In this document: positions 24,770 through 33,806 of the stretch, piece by piece
Layout: every line of letters starts with the position of its first letter
Position numbering within the stretch: the first letter of the stretch is position 1
Virus record (IMG/VR): IMGVR_UViG_3300049460_000121
Span: 1 to 64,000 of that record
Length of the DNA: 64,000 nucleotides
Origin: a virus
Strand: one strand, 5' to 3'
Made by a program: the position numbers and the translations under genes
The notes under the pieces: model-generated
What the model was told of the DNA's origin: nothing
What the model saw: only the letters and a program-made list of their open reading frames with translations
The model's database searches: none

Positions 24770-25110
24770 TAGGCGTCCCATCCTGTTTCATCGCTAAGAG
24801 AATCCGATTCTTTCGTCCGGCAAGCTGCGCAGACGTCATAGATCGGACCACTACTACCCTCTTCGAAGTCTCGATGAGGTTTGACGATCAGATTAGCCCC
24901 TTTGCACCAGTCACACGTACCAACGTTGTGCTGATCCATGAGGTGTTCTTTCGCTACGTCGATGTGCTCGCTGCAATAGAACTGTGTTTCGGAGTAACCT
25001 CCCTCCTTAACGACAACGACCAACTTATACGTAGACGGACTGTTGCAGGCTTGACAGCCGTACATCTCGTGACGTTCTAACGGAATCGCATCGCCTAATT
25101 TTCGACTCAT
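24769..25110 (-). CDS. Zinc-ribbon-like small protein
   Basis: A 113-residue protein with several Cys/His pairs: C-x-x-C near the start (G-C-Q-A-C), Y-C-S-E-H, C-D-W-C and C-A-A-C. This is enough for one or two zinc sites. GAGG lies 8 bases before the ATG at 25110. It may be a zinc-binding regulator or adaptor; partner unknown. Confidence 0.6.
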   Translation of the reverse strand: MSRKLGDAIPLERHEMYGCQACNSPSTYKLVVVVKEGGYSETQFYCSEHIDVAKEHLMDQHNVGTCDWCKGANLIVKPHRDFEEGSSGPIYDVCAACRTKESDSLSDETGWDA

Positions 25111-25133
25111 TCCTAGGGCCTCGATGGCATAAG

Positions 25134-25157
25134 GCCCATTGCTGTATAACAATGGGC
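25134..25157 (-). terminator. Hairpin terminator
   Basis: An 8-bp perfect stem (GCCCATTG/CAATGGGC) followed on the minus strand by CTTATGCC, downstream of the 25804 gene. Confidence 0.6.
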
Positions 25158-25195
25158 TGTTATGTAAATAATTACATCAAACTACAAGCGCGAAC

Positions 25196-25804
25196 TTAGT
25201 ACATCCAGTTCGGACGGTCGACTTCACCGGCCACCAACTTACCATCGCATTCGCGAACGATATTGTGGGATTTGCCGGCTGATGGGTAGGTCAGGTACTT
25301 GAACTCGCCACCGGCGTCAGTGCCAGTGCGGACTTCGAACTTGGCCTGCGGGATGGAGAGGTCGTTGACACGGGATTCAGGATCAGGCCAGGACTGAGTG
25401 CCACGGTTGATCCAGTGAGTGCACACGCCAGCTACGTGATAGATCGGCACGTTACCATCTTCACCAGCCAACTGGTTCATGCGACGCACGGCTTCGACCG
25501 AATAGTCGCGACGAGCTTCGAAGTGTGCACGCCACCAGCTACGCAGGGCGTTGGAGGCGTCAGTACCGGCGTCGAGCAACTCGTTGGCACGCTTCGGTTG
25601 ACCGTCGATCAGATCAGTCAATTCTTTGACCAACATCTCTTCGATACGCTGGTCGTTAGCGAACTCGTCACCGAAGGCCTTGGTGACGTATTCCGGCACT
25701 TCTTTGCCGAGGAAGGTCAGCAAGTAACCCAGGCTGTCAGCGGCGGCCTGGATACGGATGTTACGGGAAGTAGGGTTTTTGGCATCATCGTAGAATTGTT
25801 GCAT
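25196..25804 (-). CDS. Hypothetical protein, paralogue of 25810
   Basis: A 202-residue protein whose first 100 residues align with most of the 26247 gene: helix, L-G-x-x-V/I-P-E, N-D-x-R-I-E-x-M-L, then a W-W-x-x-H helix. The C-terminal half is unique and beta-rich. AAGGA precedes the ATG. Function unknown; the duplication is visible. Confidence 0.55.
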   Translation of the reverse strand: MQQFYDDAKNPTSRNIRIQAAADSLGYLLTFLGKEVPEYVTKAFGDEFANDQRIEEMLVKELTDLIDGQPKRANELLDAGTDASNALRSWWRAHFEARRDYSVEAVRRMNQLAGEDGNVPIYHVAGVCTHWINRGTQSWPDPESRVNDLSIPQAKFEVRTGTDAGGEFKYLTYPSAGKSHNIVRECDGKLVAGEVDRPNWMY

Positions 25805-25809
25805 GGTGT

Positions 25810-26247
25810 TTAGTCCTTCTGTTCAGGAATGAAGTTGTTGGTTGTGTCCCACAGGTCGGTCAGGCCTAGCAAAGCGGCCTCAGTGCGGGTGAGTTTATTG
25901 ATCGCAGTAACGACCATTTCCTGCTGCTTCACCGGAAACGGACTTTCTTTGCCTTCTAACACGGCATCCTGGATCTGGTGTTCCATCCACCAGGCATTCA
26001 GGTCTTTGACCCAATACTGACCCGATGCATTGATCTTCGCCGTTTCCTCGGAACTCAGGCTACCCAACAGCTCGCAGAGCATCGGTTCGATGCGGCGGTC
26101 ATTGGGATAGCCGTTGCGGTACTGACTATCGACCAACTCAGGTATTGGACGACCAAGCTCCAGTAAGAGGTTCCGGAGGATAGTTACAGCTTTACTGATA
26201 CGTTCCTCAGTTTCTGTCTGCGCGGGTCTTCCGTCGTAGCATGGCAT
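25810..26247 (-). CDS. Hypothetical protein, begins M-P-C-Y-D-G-R
   Basis: A 145-residue protein, paralogous to the first half of the 25804 gene. The opening M-P-C-Y-D-G-R is common among small phage proteins of unknown function. AAGGG precedes the ATG, and only five bases separate it from its paralogue. Confidence 0.55.
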   Translation of the reverse strand: MPCYDGRPAQTETEERISKAVTILRNLLLELGRPIPELVDSQYRNGYPNDRRIEPMLCELLGSLSSEETAKINASGQYWVKDLNAWWMEHQIQDAVLEGKESPFPVKQQEMVVTAINKLTRTEAALLGLTDLWDTTNNFIPEQKD

Positions 26248-26256
26248 GTTGCGCCC

Positions 26257-26490
26257 TTACTGTATTCTTCGTGCTCTAATGAACCCCTGCATGATCAGAA
26301 ACTCGACCATGGCTTCGGGGGAAGGTTTACGGCCGCGGTGGGTCAGGGACAACTCAACCTCTTCTGGGTTGAATGCCTTGAGGATGCGGTACTCCTCGGG
26401 TAACGTGAGGTGATCTCCATCAATATAGAAGATCATTTCCTCAGTAGCGGTTAGGTCTAATGCATTACCGGTAAAGTTGATAATAGACAT
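26257..26490 (-). CDS. Hypothetical small protein overlapping folA
   Basis: A 77-residue protein of unknown family. The ATG at 26490 lies inside the 3' end of folA (26-base overlap) with a weak GGA site. It is probably translated by coupling with folA. Confidence 0.5.
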   Translation of the reverse strand: MSIINFTGNALDLTATEEMIFYIDGDHLTLPEEYRILKAFNPEEVELSLTHRGRKPSPEAMVEFLIMQGFIRARRIQ

Positions 26491-27037
26491 GAGAGAGGAT
26501 TCCATTGTCATGCTTGACGCTCTCAAGTGTTTGGAAGCGCCATTCCTTAACGCCGTTCTCGAACTTGACAAACGTGTCGCAAGCATCTTCACTCGCCACC
26601 ACTGTCAACTCGACTTTGGAGCAGTAAGGCAACATCGCCTCGTAGATCTGTGCCCCACCGATCACGTAGATCCATTCCGTCTCGAAAGAGTTCGCAAGAT
26701 CCAGTGCCGCTTGAACGGAACCAACAACATGGATTTCAGCCGGCCACTCAGTTTCAGGTGTCGGTCGATCGCGACTGGTGATCACGATATTGATACGACC
26801 TGGCAGAGGCTTCCCGATGGACATGTAGGTGTTGTAACCTTGGATCACTACATTGCCCAGGGTGAAGGCCTTAAACCTCGGCAGATCGCCTTTGAGACGC
26901 CCCCACGGCAGATCGTTCTTCATGCCGATCCCACCGTACTCTGTCATTGCCAGAATAGCCACGAGTTTAGGATCAGGGGTGACAGGTGCAGGACGTTTGA
27001 GTTGTTCCAACCGCTTTCGCCATGATTCATAACGCAT
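26465..27037 (-). CDS. folA: Dihydrofolate reductase
   Basis: A 190-residue DHFR, regenerating tetrahydrofolate used by thymidylate synthase (29825/28399). Core motifs are A-I-L-A-M-T, G-I-G-x-x-N-D-L-P-W, P-L-P-G-R-x-N-I-V-I-T-S-R and Y-V-I-G-G-A-Q-I-Y. About 24 extra basic/Pro-rich residues precede the first strand. Gene order with tmk and thyA on the same strand fits a dTMP pathway. GAGGAAG precedes the ATG. Confidence 0.94.
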   Translation of the reverse strand: MRYESWRKRLEQLKRPAPVTPDPKLVAILAMTEYGGIGMKNDLPWGRLKGDLPRFKAFTLGNVVIQGYNTYMSIGKPLPGRINIVITSRDRPTPETEWPAEIHVVGSVQAALDLANSFETEWIYVIGGAQIYEAMLPYCSKVELTVVASEDACDTFVKFENGVKEWRFQTLESVKHDNGILSHVYYQLYR

Positions 27038-27058
27038 TACTAGCTTCCTCAGCTATTC

Positions 27059-27520
27059 TTAATAACGGGCATTGACCGTAACATCGACCAACACGGTGCC
27101 AACGAACTGGATCGAGGATTTCTTAGCGGTTATACGGACCCGCTGTTGACCCATGTACATGTTGGCGCGGAACACGTCGACTTGATCCTCAGGGATCTTC
27201 AACATGTTGAGTACATAGCGCAGTTCGCCGTAGGAGTAATCCCTCAAAGCGAATGACCGCACGCTGAACTCGTTCACCCAGTCTTCCAACTTGTCACGGT
27301 CGTAGAAGTACCAGATGTTTTTCTTGTAGCCTTTAACAGTAGCGTTTATTTTGGTATTGGGTTCTCCTGCTTTCTTACGCACGGTTCTTGGATCAGCGAG
27401 GACAATCTCACCTAGTCGATCAACACCACCGTTGAACACTAACTCGGGGTGCTTATCGACTAGGATATTGATTATGGCGCGCTTGATCGTTTCGATAGCT
27501 GGTGTTCTAGTATCGAACAT
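27059..27520 (-). CDS. Hypothetical protein
   Basis: A 153-residue protein, helical N-terminus and beta-rich C-terminus. It may be structural, but no family was recognised. AAGGA precedes the ATG, and a TACATTA motif lies about 35 bases upstream. Confidence 0.55.
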   Translation of the reverse strand: MFDTRTPAIETIKRAIINILVDKHPELVFNGGVDRLGEIVLADPRTVRKKAGEPNTKINATVKGYKKNIWYFYDRDKLEDWVNEFSVRSFALRDYSYGELRYVLNMLKIPEDQVDVFRANMYMGQQRVRITAKKSSIQFVGTVLVDVTVNARY

Positions 27521-27550
27521 GATCGTCCTTAGGATGATTGATCAGTTGTA

Positions 27551-27560
27551 TAATGTATCA
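27551..27560 (-). promoter_or_regulatory. TACATTA-type promoter motif
   Basis: TGATACATTA on the minus strand, about 35 bases upstream of the 27520 start. One of five copies. Confidence 0.4.
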
Positions 27561-27576
27561 TCACGATCAGTTTACA

Positions 27577-27960
27577 TCAGTGGACCGTTGTCCAGCGGTT
27601 CTCGTAGTAGTCCGAGTGCTCCTCGTCCTCTTTCGATGAAAGATCTAGCGCGTGGTAGCCACGATGCTCGTTCTTCCAGATGTCCACCCAGAGGAGTGTG
27701 ATCTCGCGTCCTCTGTAAGCCTTGCCTACGAAACCTGGTTTGGTGGTGTGCGCAAGTAGCTCATGGAACGCTGCCCTTGAGACTTCCCGCGCCTTGGTGT
27801 AGTCAGGGTGATGTCCACCCCTCGACAGCCAATCACTGATCACCACCAAACTCCCAGATTCCTTAACGTCCGCAACAAACAACGAAGGTCCATGAAACTC
27901 TGACCAGTAGTCGCCTGGCCGTGGATCCTCCAACATTTCCTTGATCGTCTTCCGAGGCAT
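27577..27960 (-). CDS. Hypothetical protein
   Basis: A 127-residue beta-rich protein with many His/Trp residues. No motif was recognised. AAGGA precedes the ATG. Confidence 0.55.
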   Translation of the reverse strand: MPRKTIKEMLEDPRPGDYWSEFHGPSLFVADVKESGSLVVISDWLSRGGHHPDYTKAREVSRAAFHELLAHTTKPGFVGKAYRGREITLLWVDIWKNEHRGYHALDLSSKEDEEHSDYYENRWTTVH

Positions 27961-27969
27961 GGCTAATCC

Positions 27970-28350
27970 TTAGGCAATGTAATCGACGAAATACTCAGCG
28001 TGGATAACTTTAGCTCTAGGGTCTTCGCGTCTTCGCAAGTATTGTTGCATACCTACGAAGGCCTCGGTGCGGATGCAGAACGGAGTGACGTATGGTGCCA
28101 CACACGGTTGCCAACGATCCATCTGGATGCTGTATTCACGAACTTCGTACACGGCCTTGACGATAGCTTCCTCGCCAATGGACGTCACCACTTCCAGATG
28201 AAGAACGCTGGTACATTGTTCATCAGGCTTGATCGGACAGAACGCATAGGAGCCCATGCGATATTCGCCATTCTCATGGATCGAGATAGATTCATTCTTC
28301 GATTCGGTGCTATTGCTTTTAATGATGCCGAATGACTTACGCGTAACCAT
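27970..28350 (-). CDS. Hypothetical protein
   Basis: A 126-residue protein of unknown family. The ATG at 28350 is preferred (AGGGG upstream) over one 15 codons earlier that lies within the hairpin after thyA. It is last in its operon before the gap at 27961. Confidence 0.55.
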   Translation of the reverse strand: MVTRKSFGIIKSNSTESKNESISIHENGEYRMGSYAFCPIKPDEQCTSVLHLEVVTSIGEEAIVKAVYEVREYSIQMDRWQPCVAPYVTPFCIRTEAFVGMQQYLRRREDPRAKVIHAEYFVDYIA

Positions 28351-28370
28351 GGTGAAGCCCCTAATGGAAC

Positions 28371-28389
28371 GGGGGAGAAACCCTCCCCC
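28371..28389 (-). terminator. G/C hairpin after thymidylate synthase
   Basis: A 7-bp perfect stem (GGGGGAG/CTCCCCC) 10 bases downstream of the thyA stop; no U-tract. Confidence 0.5.
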
Positions 28390-28398
28390 AAGCAATCC

Positions 28399-28701
28399 TT
28401 ACACAGCCACGGGAATGTCCAAGAACCCCCTGTGGCTGTAGCCGCTGAAACTTACCGCATCAAGCGTGAAGTCATCGATCTCTTTGAGATCACGCTCGAA
28501 GTGGATACGCACATCGCAGTCAGGCATCGACTCACGACTCAATTGTTCCTTGATCGCATCGATCTGATTCACGTAGATGTGTGAGTCCCCACCGACCCAG
28601 GTCAACGACGCTGCTTCCATATTGGTAACGTGAGCCACCACATGGACCAGCAAGGCGTACTGCGCGACGTTAAACGGCGTACCCAGCGGGGTGTCGCTTG
28701 A
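28399..28701 (-). CDS. thyA: Thymidylate synthase, exon 2
   Basis: The C-terminal 100 codons of thymidylate synthase, beginning T-C-A at 28701 right after the intron. Conserved TS motifs are P-L-G-x-P-F-N-V-A-Q-Y-A-L-L, G-D-S-H-I-Y-V-N-Q and the terminal P-V-A-V. Joined to exon 1 (29825-31171) the enzyme is 549 residues. An ATG at 28704 belongs to the intron end and is not a start. Confidence 0.93.
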   Translation of the reverse strand, partial: SSDTPLGTPFNVAQYALLVHVVAHVTNMEAASLTWVGGDSHIYVNQIDAIKEQLSRESMPDCDVRIHFERDLKEIDDFTLDAVSFSGYSHRGFLDIPVAV

Positions 28702-29824
28702 CATTATGTTCAGAGTTGTTCGTTACTCAACTCTCGAGGTACCACCTGGTAAGTGGCATATTTGGGGTTATTACTCTTGACTCGATGGGTAATCAGGGCT
28801 GGAGAAACCCCTAGCGAGCGAGCCGCTTCCGATTGTGACTTATACCGGATTCCATCGATCAGTATTTCATTCGTGTTTGGAGGTAACGTACCCTTCCTTG
28901 ATTCGGAAGCGCGGCGTTTGAATTCCTCCGTGTGTTTCTTACCGTAGAACGGGTTCTTCTCACCTGTTCTGAGTTTGGCCAACTCCGAATGCTTCTGACG
29001 AAACGCATCGGTGTGCTTATGGCCAACGCAGTACGTGTTACCGGTGTGGAAATCCCTCAACTTTGCTCGCACTTCCTCCGTATGGGATCTACCATACATG
29101 GGGTTATTCTCCCCAGATTGGCGCTCGCTAGCCTTCCTACGGTCTTCATCTGTCCATTCCGCATAACGTCTACGGACACCCTGAGTCATCTTCTCGATGA
29201 TCTCTAACCGCTTAGGATTCCTCGTTAGGTTATCCCCACCCTCTGCACCCAATCCAATGTTCAGAAGATGTTGATTCTCTACGTGTTCTCGAATAGCCAA
29301 TACTTCGGCTTCGCGAGCTTCCTTGACGGTGGGATACTCCCACGTACTCTCATGAAGAGTGGTGTGGCCTGAATCCCAAAGCTCCTGCATCATCAGGTTG
29401 TGGTGCTTACCTTTAGCGAGGAGTAGACGATGAATCTGAAGCCGTCTTCCCACATTCGCAGTACTGCCGATGTAGAAGAACTGTGTATTTTGGAACCGAA
29501 TGAAATAAACATAACCTTTAGACATTCTATCACCTATGACATTGCTCTGGGATTACCATACAATACACAGATGATACCTCAGCTACCTATCGCTAGGTAG
29601 AGCAGACTATATCACGATCTCTTCCTGAGACCCCTCCCGTTTCCACTCCACTTGGAGTGTACGCCCGTCGTTACCCATGATGCTTCCATTCGGGTCTTAG
29701 GCTAGTCGTTGGACACATCCTTCATTGAAGGACTTTGTAACGGATTGTCTCTTTCGAGAGTTTCCCGTTTTAGGGAGGTTATTCGACTAAGGTTACCCTT
29801 AGAAGGCGCTCAAGCTTACGCTTA
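28702..29824 (-). mobile_element. td-type group I intron with GIY-YIG endonuclease
   Basis: A 1,123-base insertion in thyA. The upstream exon ends M-R then a stop, and the downstream frame resumes S-S-D-T-P-L-G. The 5' splice site follows T (exon ...GCGT), which can pair with GCGC at 29806-29809 with a U-G wobble, and the intron ends in G, both group I hallmarks. The 5' 299 bases carry a core similar to the T4 td intron, including GATATAGTCTG at 29603-29613 and its partner GACTA at 29703-29707. The endonuclease ORF fills the 3' part. Confidence 0.9.
28710..29525 (-). CDS. GIY-YIG homing endonuclease (intron-encoded)
   Basis: A 271-residue I-TevI-like enzyme. The N-terminal GIY-YIG nuclease has Y-V-Y-F near residue 5, F-Y-I-G-S-T near 17 and a catalytic Arg near 27. 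Two NUMOD3-type DNA-binding repeats follow (E-N-N-P-M-Y-G and E-K-N-P-F-Y-G). A C-terminal helix-turn-helix, S-Q-S-E-A-A-R-S-L-G-V-S, is of the IENR1 type. It lies wholly within the thyA intron; its stop is 8 bases from the 3' splice site. It would cleave intronless thyA and promote intron spread. Confidence 0.9.
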   Translation of the reverse strand: MSKGYVYFIRFQNTQFFYIGSTANVGRRLQIHRLLLAKGKHHNLMMQELWDSGHTTLHESTWEYPTVKEAREAEVLAIREHVENQHLLNIGLGAEGGDNLTRNPKRLEIIEKMTQGVRRRYAEWTDEDRRKASERQSGENNPMYGRSHTEEVRAKLRDFHTGNTYCVGHKHTDAFRQKHSELAKLRTGEKNPFYGKKHTEEFKRRASESRKGTLPPNTNEILIDGIRYKSQSEAARSLGVSPALITHRVKSNNPKYATYQVVPRELSNEQL

Positions 29825-31234
<1,410 letters not shown>

Positions 31235-32032
31235 TTACACCGCTTGCGCGATGTCGTTTTGCATGGTCTCGTAGGCCTTGTAGTGCTCCATCAGCCACTC
31301 ATGAGACATCGGAGAACCGTCGATACCAGCTTTCGCCAGCATGGCAGGTGCTTGATCCAGCAGGTACTGCGACCAGTTCTCGAACTTCAGCTCTTTGACT
31401 TCAGGAGCGTCGAATTCCATCCAGGCCGGAGCACTGATGTCGTCTTCACCGGAACGGAAAGCAACACCGTCAGCCAGTTGGAACACGCAGACGATAGCCA
31501 GGTGAGTACTACCCACGTCGTCAGCTGGTTCGTAGATCACGCCGATGTCGTGCATGATGCCGTATGGAGGCGGCAGCTTGGCAGCAGAAACGTCGGAGTA
31601 GTCGTAACCGACTGGTGCAGTCAGTTGCAGCTCTTCGTACAGTTCACGGTAACCGGAAGCCATAACGGTAGCCACTGGATCCAGAACGCCTTGTGGGGTC
31701 CACACGAAGTCGATGATGTCGACGTGACCGCCGAAGCCGCACGAGTTATCACGCAGGCGGGTTTCGGTACCGTTGGAACCACGCAGGTATTTCACAAACT
31801 TCTTGCCGGTGGAGTCTACCACCAACATGTACAGAATCGGGTGAACGATGCTGAGATCTTCTTCCATCGCCAGGCGGGTCTTGCAGACAACATCACCAGT
31901 CAACCCCGCCAGTACTTGCACAGGGTCCTGGATCGACAGCTTATTGACGTCGGTGACCAGTGCTGCAACAGCTGACCGGTTGAAACCGAGGATCAGTTCC
32001 TTCTTCTTCGCGTATTCCAAATGTTGATTCAT
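31235..32032 (-). CDS. Nudix-family hydrolase
   Basis: A 265-residue protein with a Nudix box G-x5-A-x7-R-E-L-x-E-E-L-x-L at residues 115-137, preceded by G-G-H-V-D. The helix metal ligands Glu133/Glu134 are present. The first conserved Glu of the box is Ala121. Long N- and C-terminal extensions flank the fold. Nudix enzymes clear nucleoside diphosphate-X compounds; the substrate is unknown. AAAGG precedes the ATG. Confidence 0.75.
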   Translation of the reverse strand: MNQHLEYAKKKELILGFNRSAVAALVTDVNKLSIQDPVQVLAGLTGDVVCKTRLAMEEDLSIVHPILYMLVVDSTGKKFVKYLRGSNGTETRLRDNSCGFGGHVDIIDFVWTPQGVLDPVATVMASGYRELYEELQLTAPVGYDYSDVSAAKLPPPYGIMHDIGVIYEPADDVGSTHLAIVCVFQLADGVAFRSGEDDISAPAWMEFDAPEVKELKFENWSQYLLDQAPAMLAKAGIDGSPMSHEWLMEHYKAYETMQNDIAQAV

Positions 32033-32097
32033 GCTAGACCTTTAATCACGGTGAGAGACACACTACAGTTCGTAAGATACGTGCAGTGTGTATTCTT

Positions 32098-32577
32098 TTA
32101 CTCTCTACCGCAAAGTCGCATGAAGTCCGTGTATTCCTCGTGAGTCTTGAAGTGATCGTGGATAATGGCGTACGAGGTATCCTTGTTATTGATGAGCTCG
32201 CGTAGGATCACCGCGTAGGCGTAAGGGCTTGGGTTCTCAGCCAACTCATCGATGATCCCTAGGGTGTAAATCCGATCCTCAATGGGCGGGACTGTCCCTT
32301 GGATCATCCAACGGGTTCTGTCGAAGAGGATGGTGTTCTGCGGTTCCAGCCCCAAGCGCTCACAGACGCGTATGAGGTGGATAGCGAACACCAATGAGTA
32401 GTCATCGCCGGTATTACCTAACAACTCCCCTACGACCTCTGGTGGGATATTTTCACCACCTCCATACTTCAGGGTTGCTTTCCTCAACCTTCTTTTGAAC
32501 GCCATCTCATCGAGTCGGCGGAGGAGGTGGTCGATACGAATTTTCACGAACAGGGCCAAACGTTGCAGTAACTGCAT
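32098..32577 (-). CDS. Hypothetical protein
   Basis: A 159-residue basic N-terminus, then a helical body. No recognised domain. The AAGGAG ribosome-binding site abuts an 11-bp hairpin (32589-32624), which could mask or present it. Confidence 0.55.
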   Translation of the reverse strand: MQLLQRLALFVKIRIDHLLRRLDEMAFKRRLRKATLKYGGGENIPPEVVGELLGNTGDDYSLVFAIHLIRVCERLGLEPQNTILFDRTRWMIQGTVPPIEDRIYTLGIIDELAENPSPYAYAVILRELINNKDTSYAIIHDHFKTHEEYTDFMRLCGRE

Positions 32578-32588
32578 AAAGGACTCCT

Positions 32589-32626
32589 TACATTACCGTA
32601 GCGGATTTACACCACGGTAATGTATT
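32589..32626 (-). promoter_or_regulatory. Inverted repeat with TACATTA motif next to ribosome-binding site
   Basis: TACATTACCGT (32589-32599) and ACGGTAATGTA (32614-32624) form an 11-bp stem; on the minus strand AAGGAG follows it immediately. The upstream arm is also the TACATTA promoter-like motif. Confidence 0.45.
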
Positions 32627-32637
32627 GCTCAAGAATG

Positions 32638-33684
32638 TTACTCGGCCGATCCCTTCGGAACGGACACATGCTCGACGATCGAGATGATACCGCCGATTAC
32701 AACGTCGTAACTCTTATCCAGAGCACCGGCGTCGAAACCTTTGACAGATCCCGCGAATGGGAAGTGGTTCAACATCGGACCCCATTCAGCATCCTCGTCT
32801 GGGAAGTGGTGGGCCCACCATTTGACCTCGTCAGTATCGTCGAGAGTCCAGTAGTCTTCGTACGGACTGTCGCGCTCAAACAGTTCACGACCCAAGGTCA
32901 TCAGCTGCGTAATCTGAGATTGCGTGGGATACTCACACATGACGCGGAAACCGAGAGCGGGCCCAAACGGATGACCGTGCGTCTCACCATATTGGTTGTC
33001 GTTGTACGAGAAGTCAGCCAATGGGAAGTTAGGCTTCTCAGGAGCGCGGGCACCGAGCTTACGCATCTCGGCATCGGCGTAGGCTTTGGCTTCTGCCGGC
33101 TTCATGGATTCGCAACGCTTATAGATGCGCTCACAATCCTTGGTGTACTTGTTGACCGCAGCGATATACTTGGCAGACGACTTGACGTACAGGTCTACCT
33201 GATGGATGAGACCAGGCCAGAACGTCGACTGAGCTGATTTCAGTCGCAGCGCAGCAGCCAGGGCTGTGAAGTCACTGGTACCAGTCTTGACCACCCGAGG
33301 CTCTTTACCTGGATACAGGAGATCGTAGTCGACCTTCTTCGCAGCAGGGGCGGCAGACTTGTGTTGTGCTGCCTTACCACCGACTACCGAGGAGTAGAAC
33401 GCTTTGAACTTCTCGGTCAGGGATTCAAACGACGGGTGGACTTGTTGGTCAACGATCAACGGGATGTAATCCGGGTTGTACCAGACATCACGGGATTCCA
33501 TCGAGTGACCACCTGCACGGTCTGGAAGTTTATCAGCCCAGTGCTTATCCTTGGCGATGTGTTCTTCATCCTCGTCCAGGATACCGCGTGCAACGTCCTG
33601 ACTCATCTTGCGCGATTTGGCAAAATCGCTATCCGCTACGACCTTAATAAGGAACGCGCGCTGGGCCTTACTCTTCGATGCCAT
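32638..33684 (-). CDS. Hypothetical protein, virion-related candidate
   Basis: A 348-residue protein. Its first residues, S-K-S-K-A-Q-R, resemble a short N-terminal motif common in phage proteins of unknown role. An S-F-E-S motif lies near residue 88, followed by a K-F-K-A-F-Y amphipathic stretch as in the internal-head set, and the C-terminus G-S-A-E matches 38206. The ATG at 33684 is preferred (AAGG upstream). It may be a divergent internal-head protein. Confidence 0.5.
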   Translation of the reverse strand: MASKSKAQRAFLIKVVADSDFAKSRKMSQDVARGILDEDEEHIAKDKHWADKLPDRAGGHSMESRDVWYNPDYIPLIVDQQVHPSFESLTEKFKAFYSSVVGGKAAQHKSAAPAAKKVDYDLLYPGKEPRVVKTGTSDFTALAAALRLKSAQSTFWPGLIHQVDLYVKSSAKYIAAVNKYTKDCERIYKRCESMKPAEAKAYADAEMRKLGARAPEKPNFPLADFSYNDNQYGETHGHPFGPALGFRVMCEYPTQSQITQLMTLGRELFERDSPYEDYWTLDDTDEVKWWAHHFPDEDAEWGPMLNHFPFAGSVKGFDAGALDKSYDVVIGGIISIVEHVSVPKGSAE

Positions 33685-33725
33685 GTCATATCGCCTTGAC
33701 TGTTCTATTATCTCCCTGCTAGAGG

Positions 33726-33740
33726 GTCCATAGAATCTCA
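33726..33740 (-). promoter_or_regulatory. TATG-type promoter motif
   Basis: GATTCTATGGACC on the minus strand, 45 bases upstream of 33684; almost the same as the + strand copy at 1095. Inferred. Confidence 0.35.
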
Positions 33741-33789
33741 CAGCACAAAAAAAGAAACAGATACCACGGAGCTTGCGCTCCGTGGTATC
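33741..33789 (-). terminator. Rho-independent terminator, 13-bp stem
   Basis: A perfect 13-bp stem (33760-33772 with 33777-33789, loop TTGC) followed leftwards by TTTCTTTTTTTGTGCTGTG. It ends the 36954-33807 unit. Confidence 0.88.
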
Positions 33790-33806
33790 CACTCCCTTAC
33801 CAGCGG

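Noticed and set aside
28701-28704. ATG at 28704 as a start for a separate thymidylate synthase C-terminal gene
   Set aside because: The bases are the last three of the group I intron; the reading frame is an exon joined to 29825-31171.
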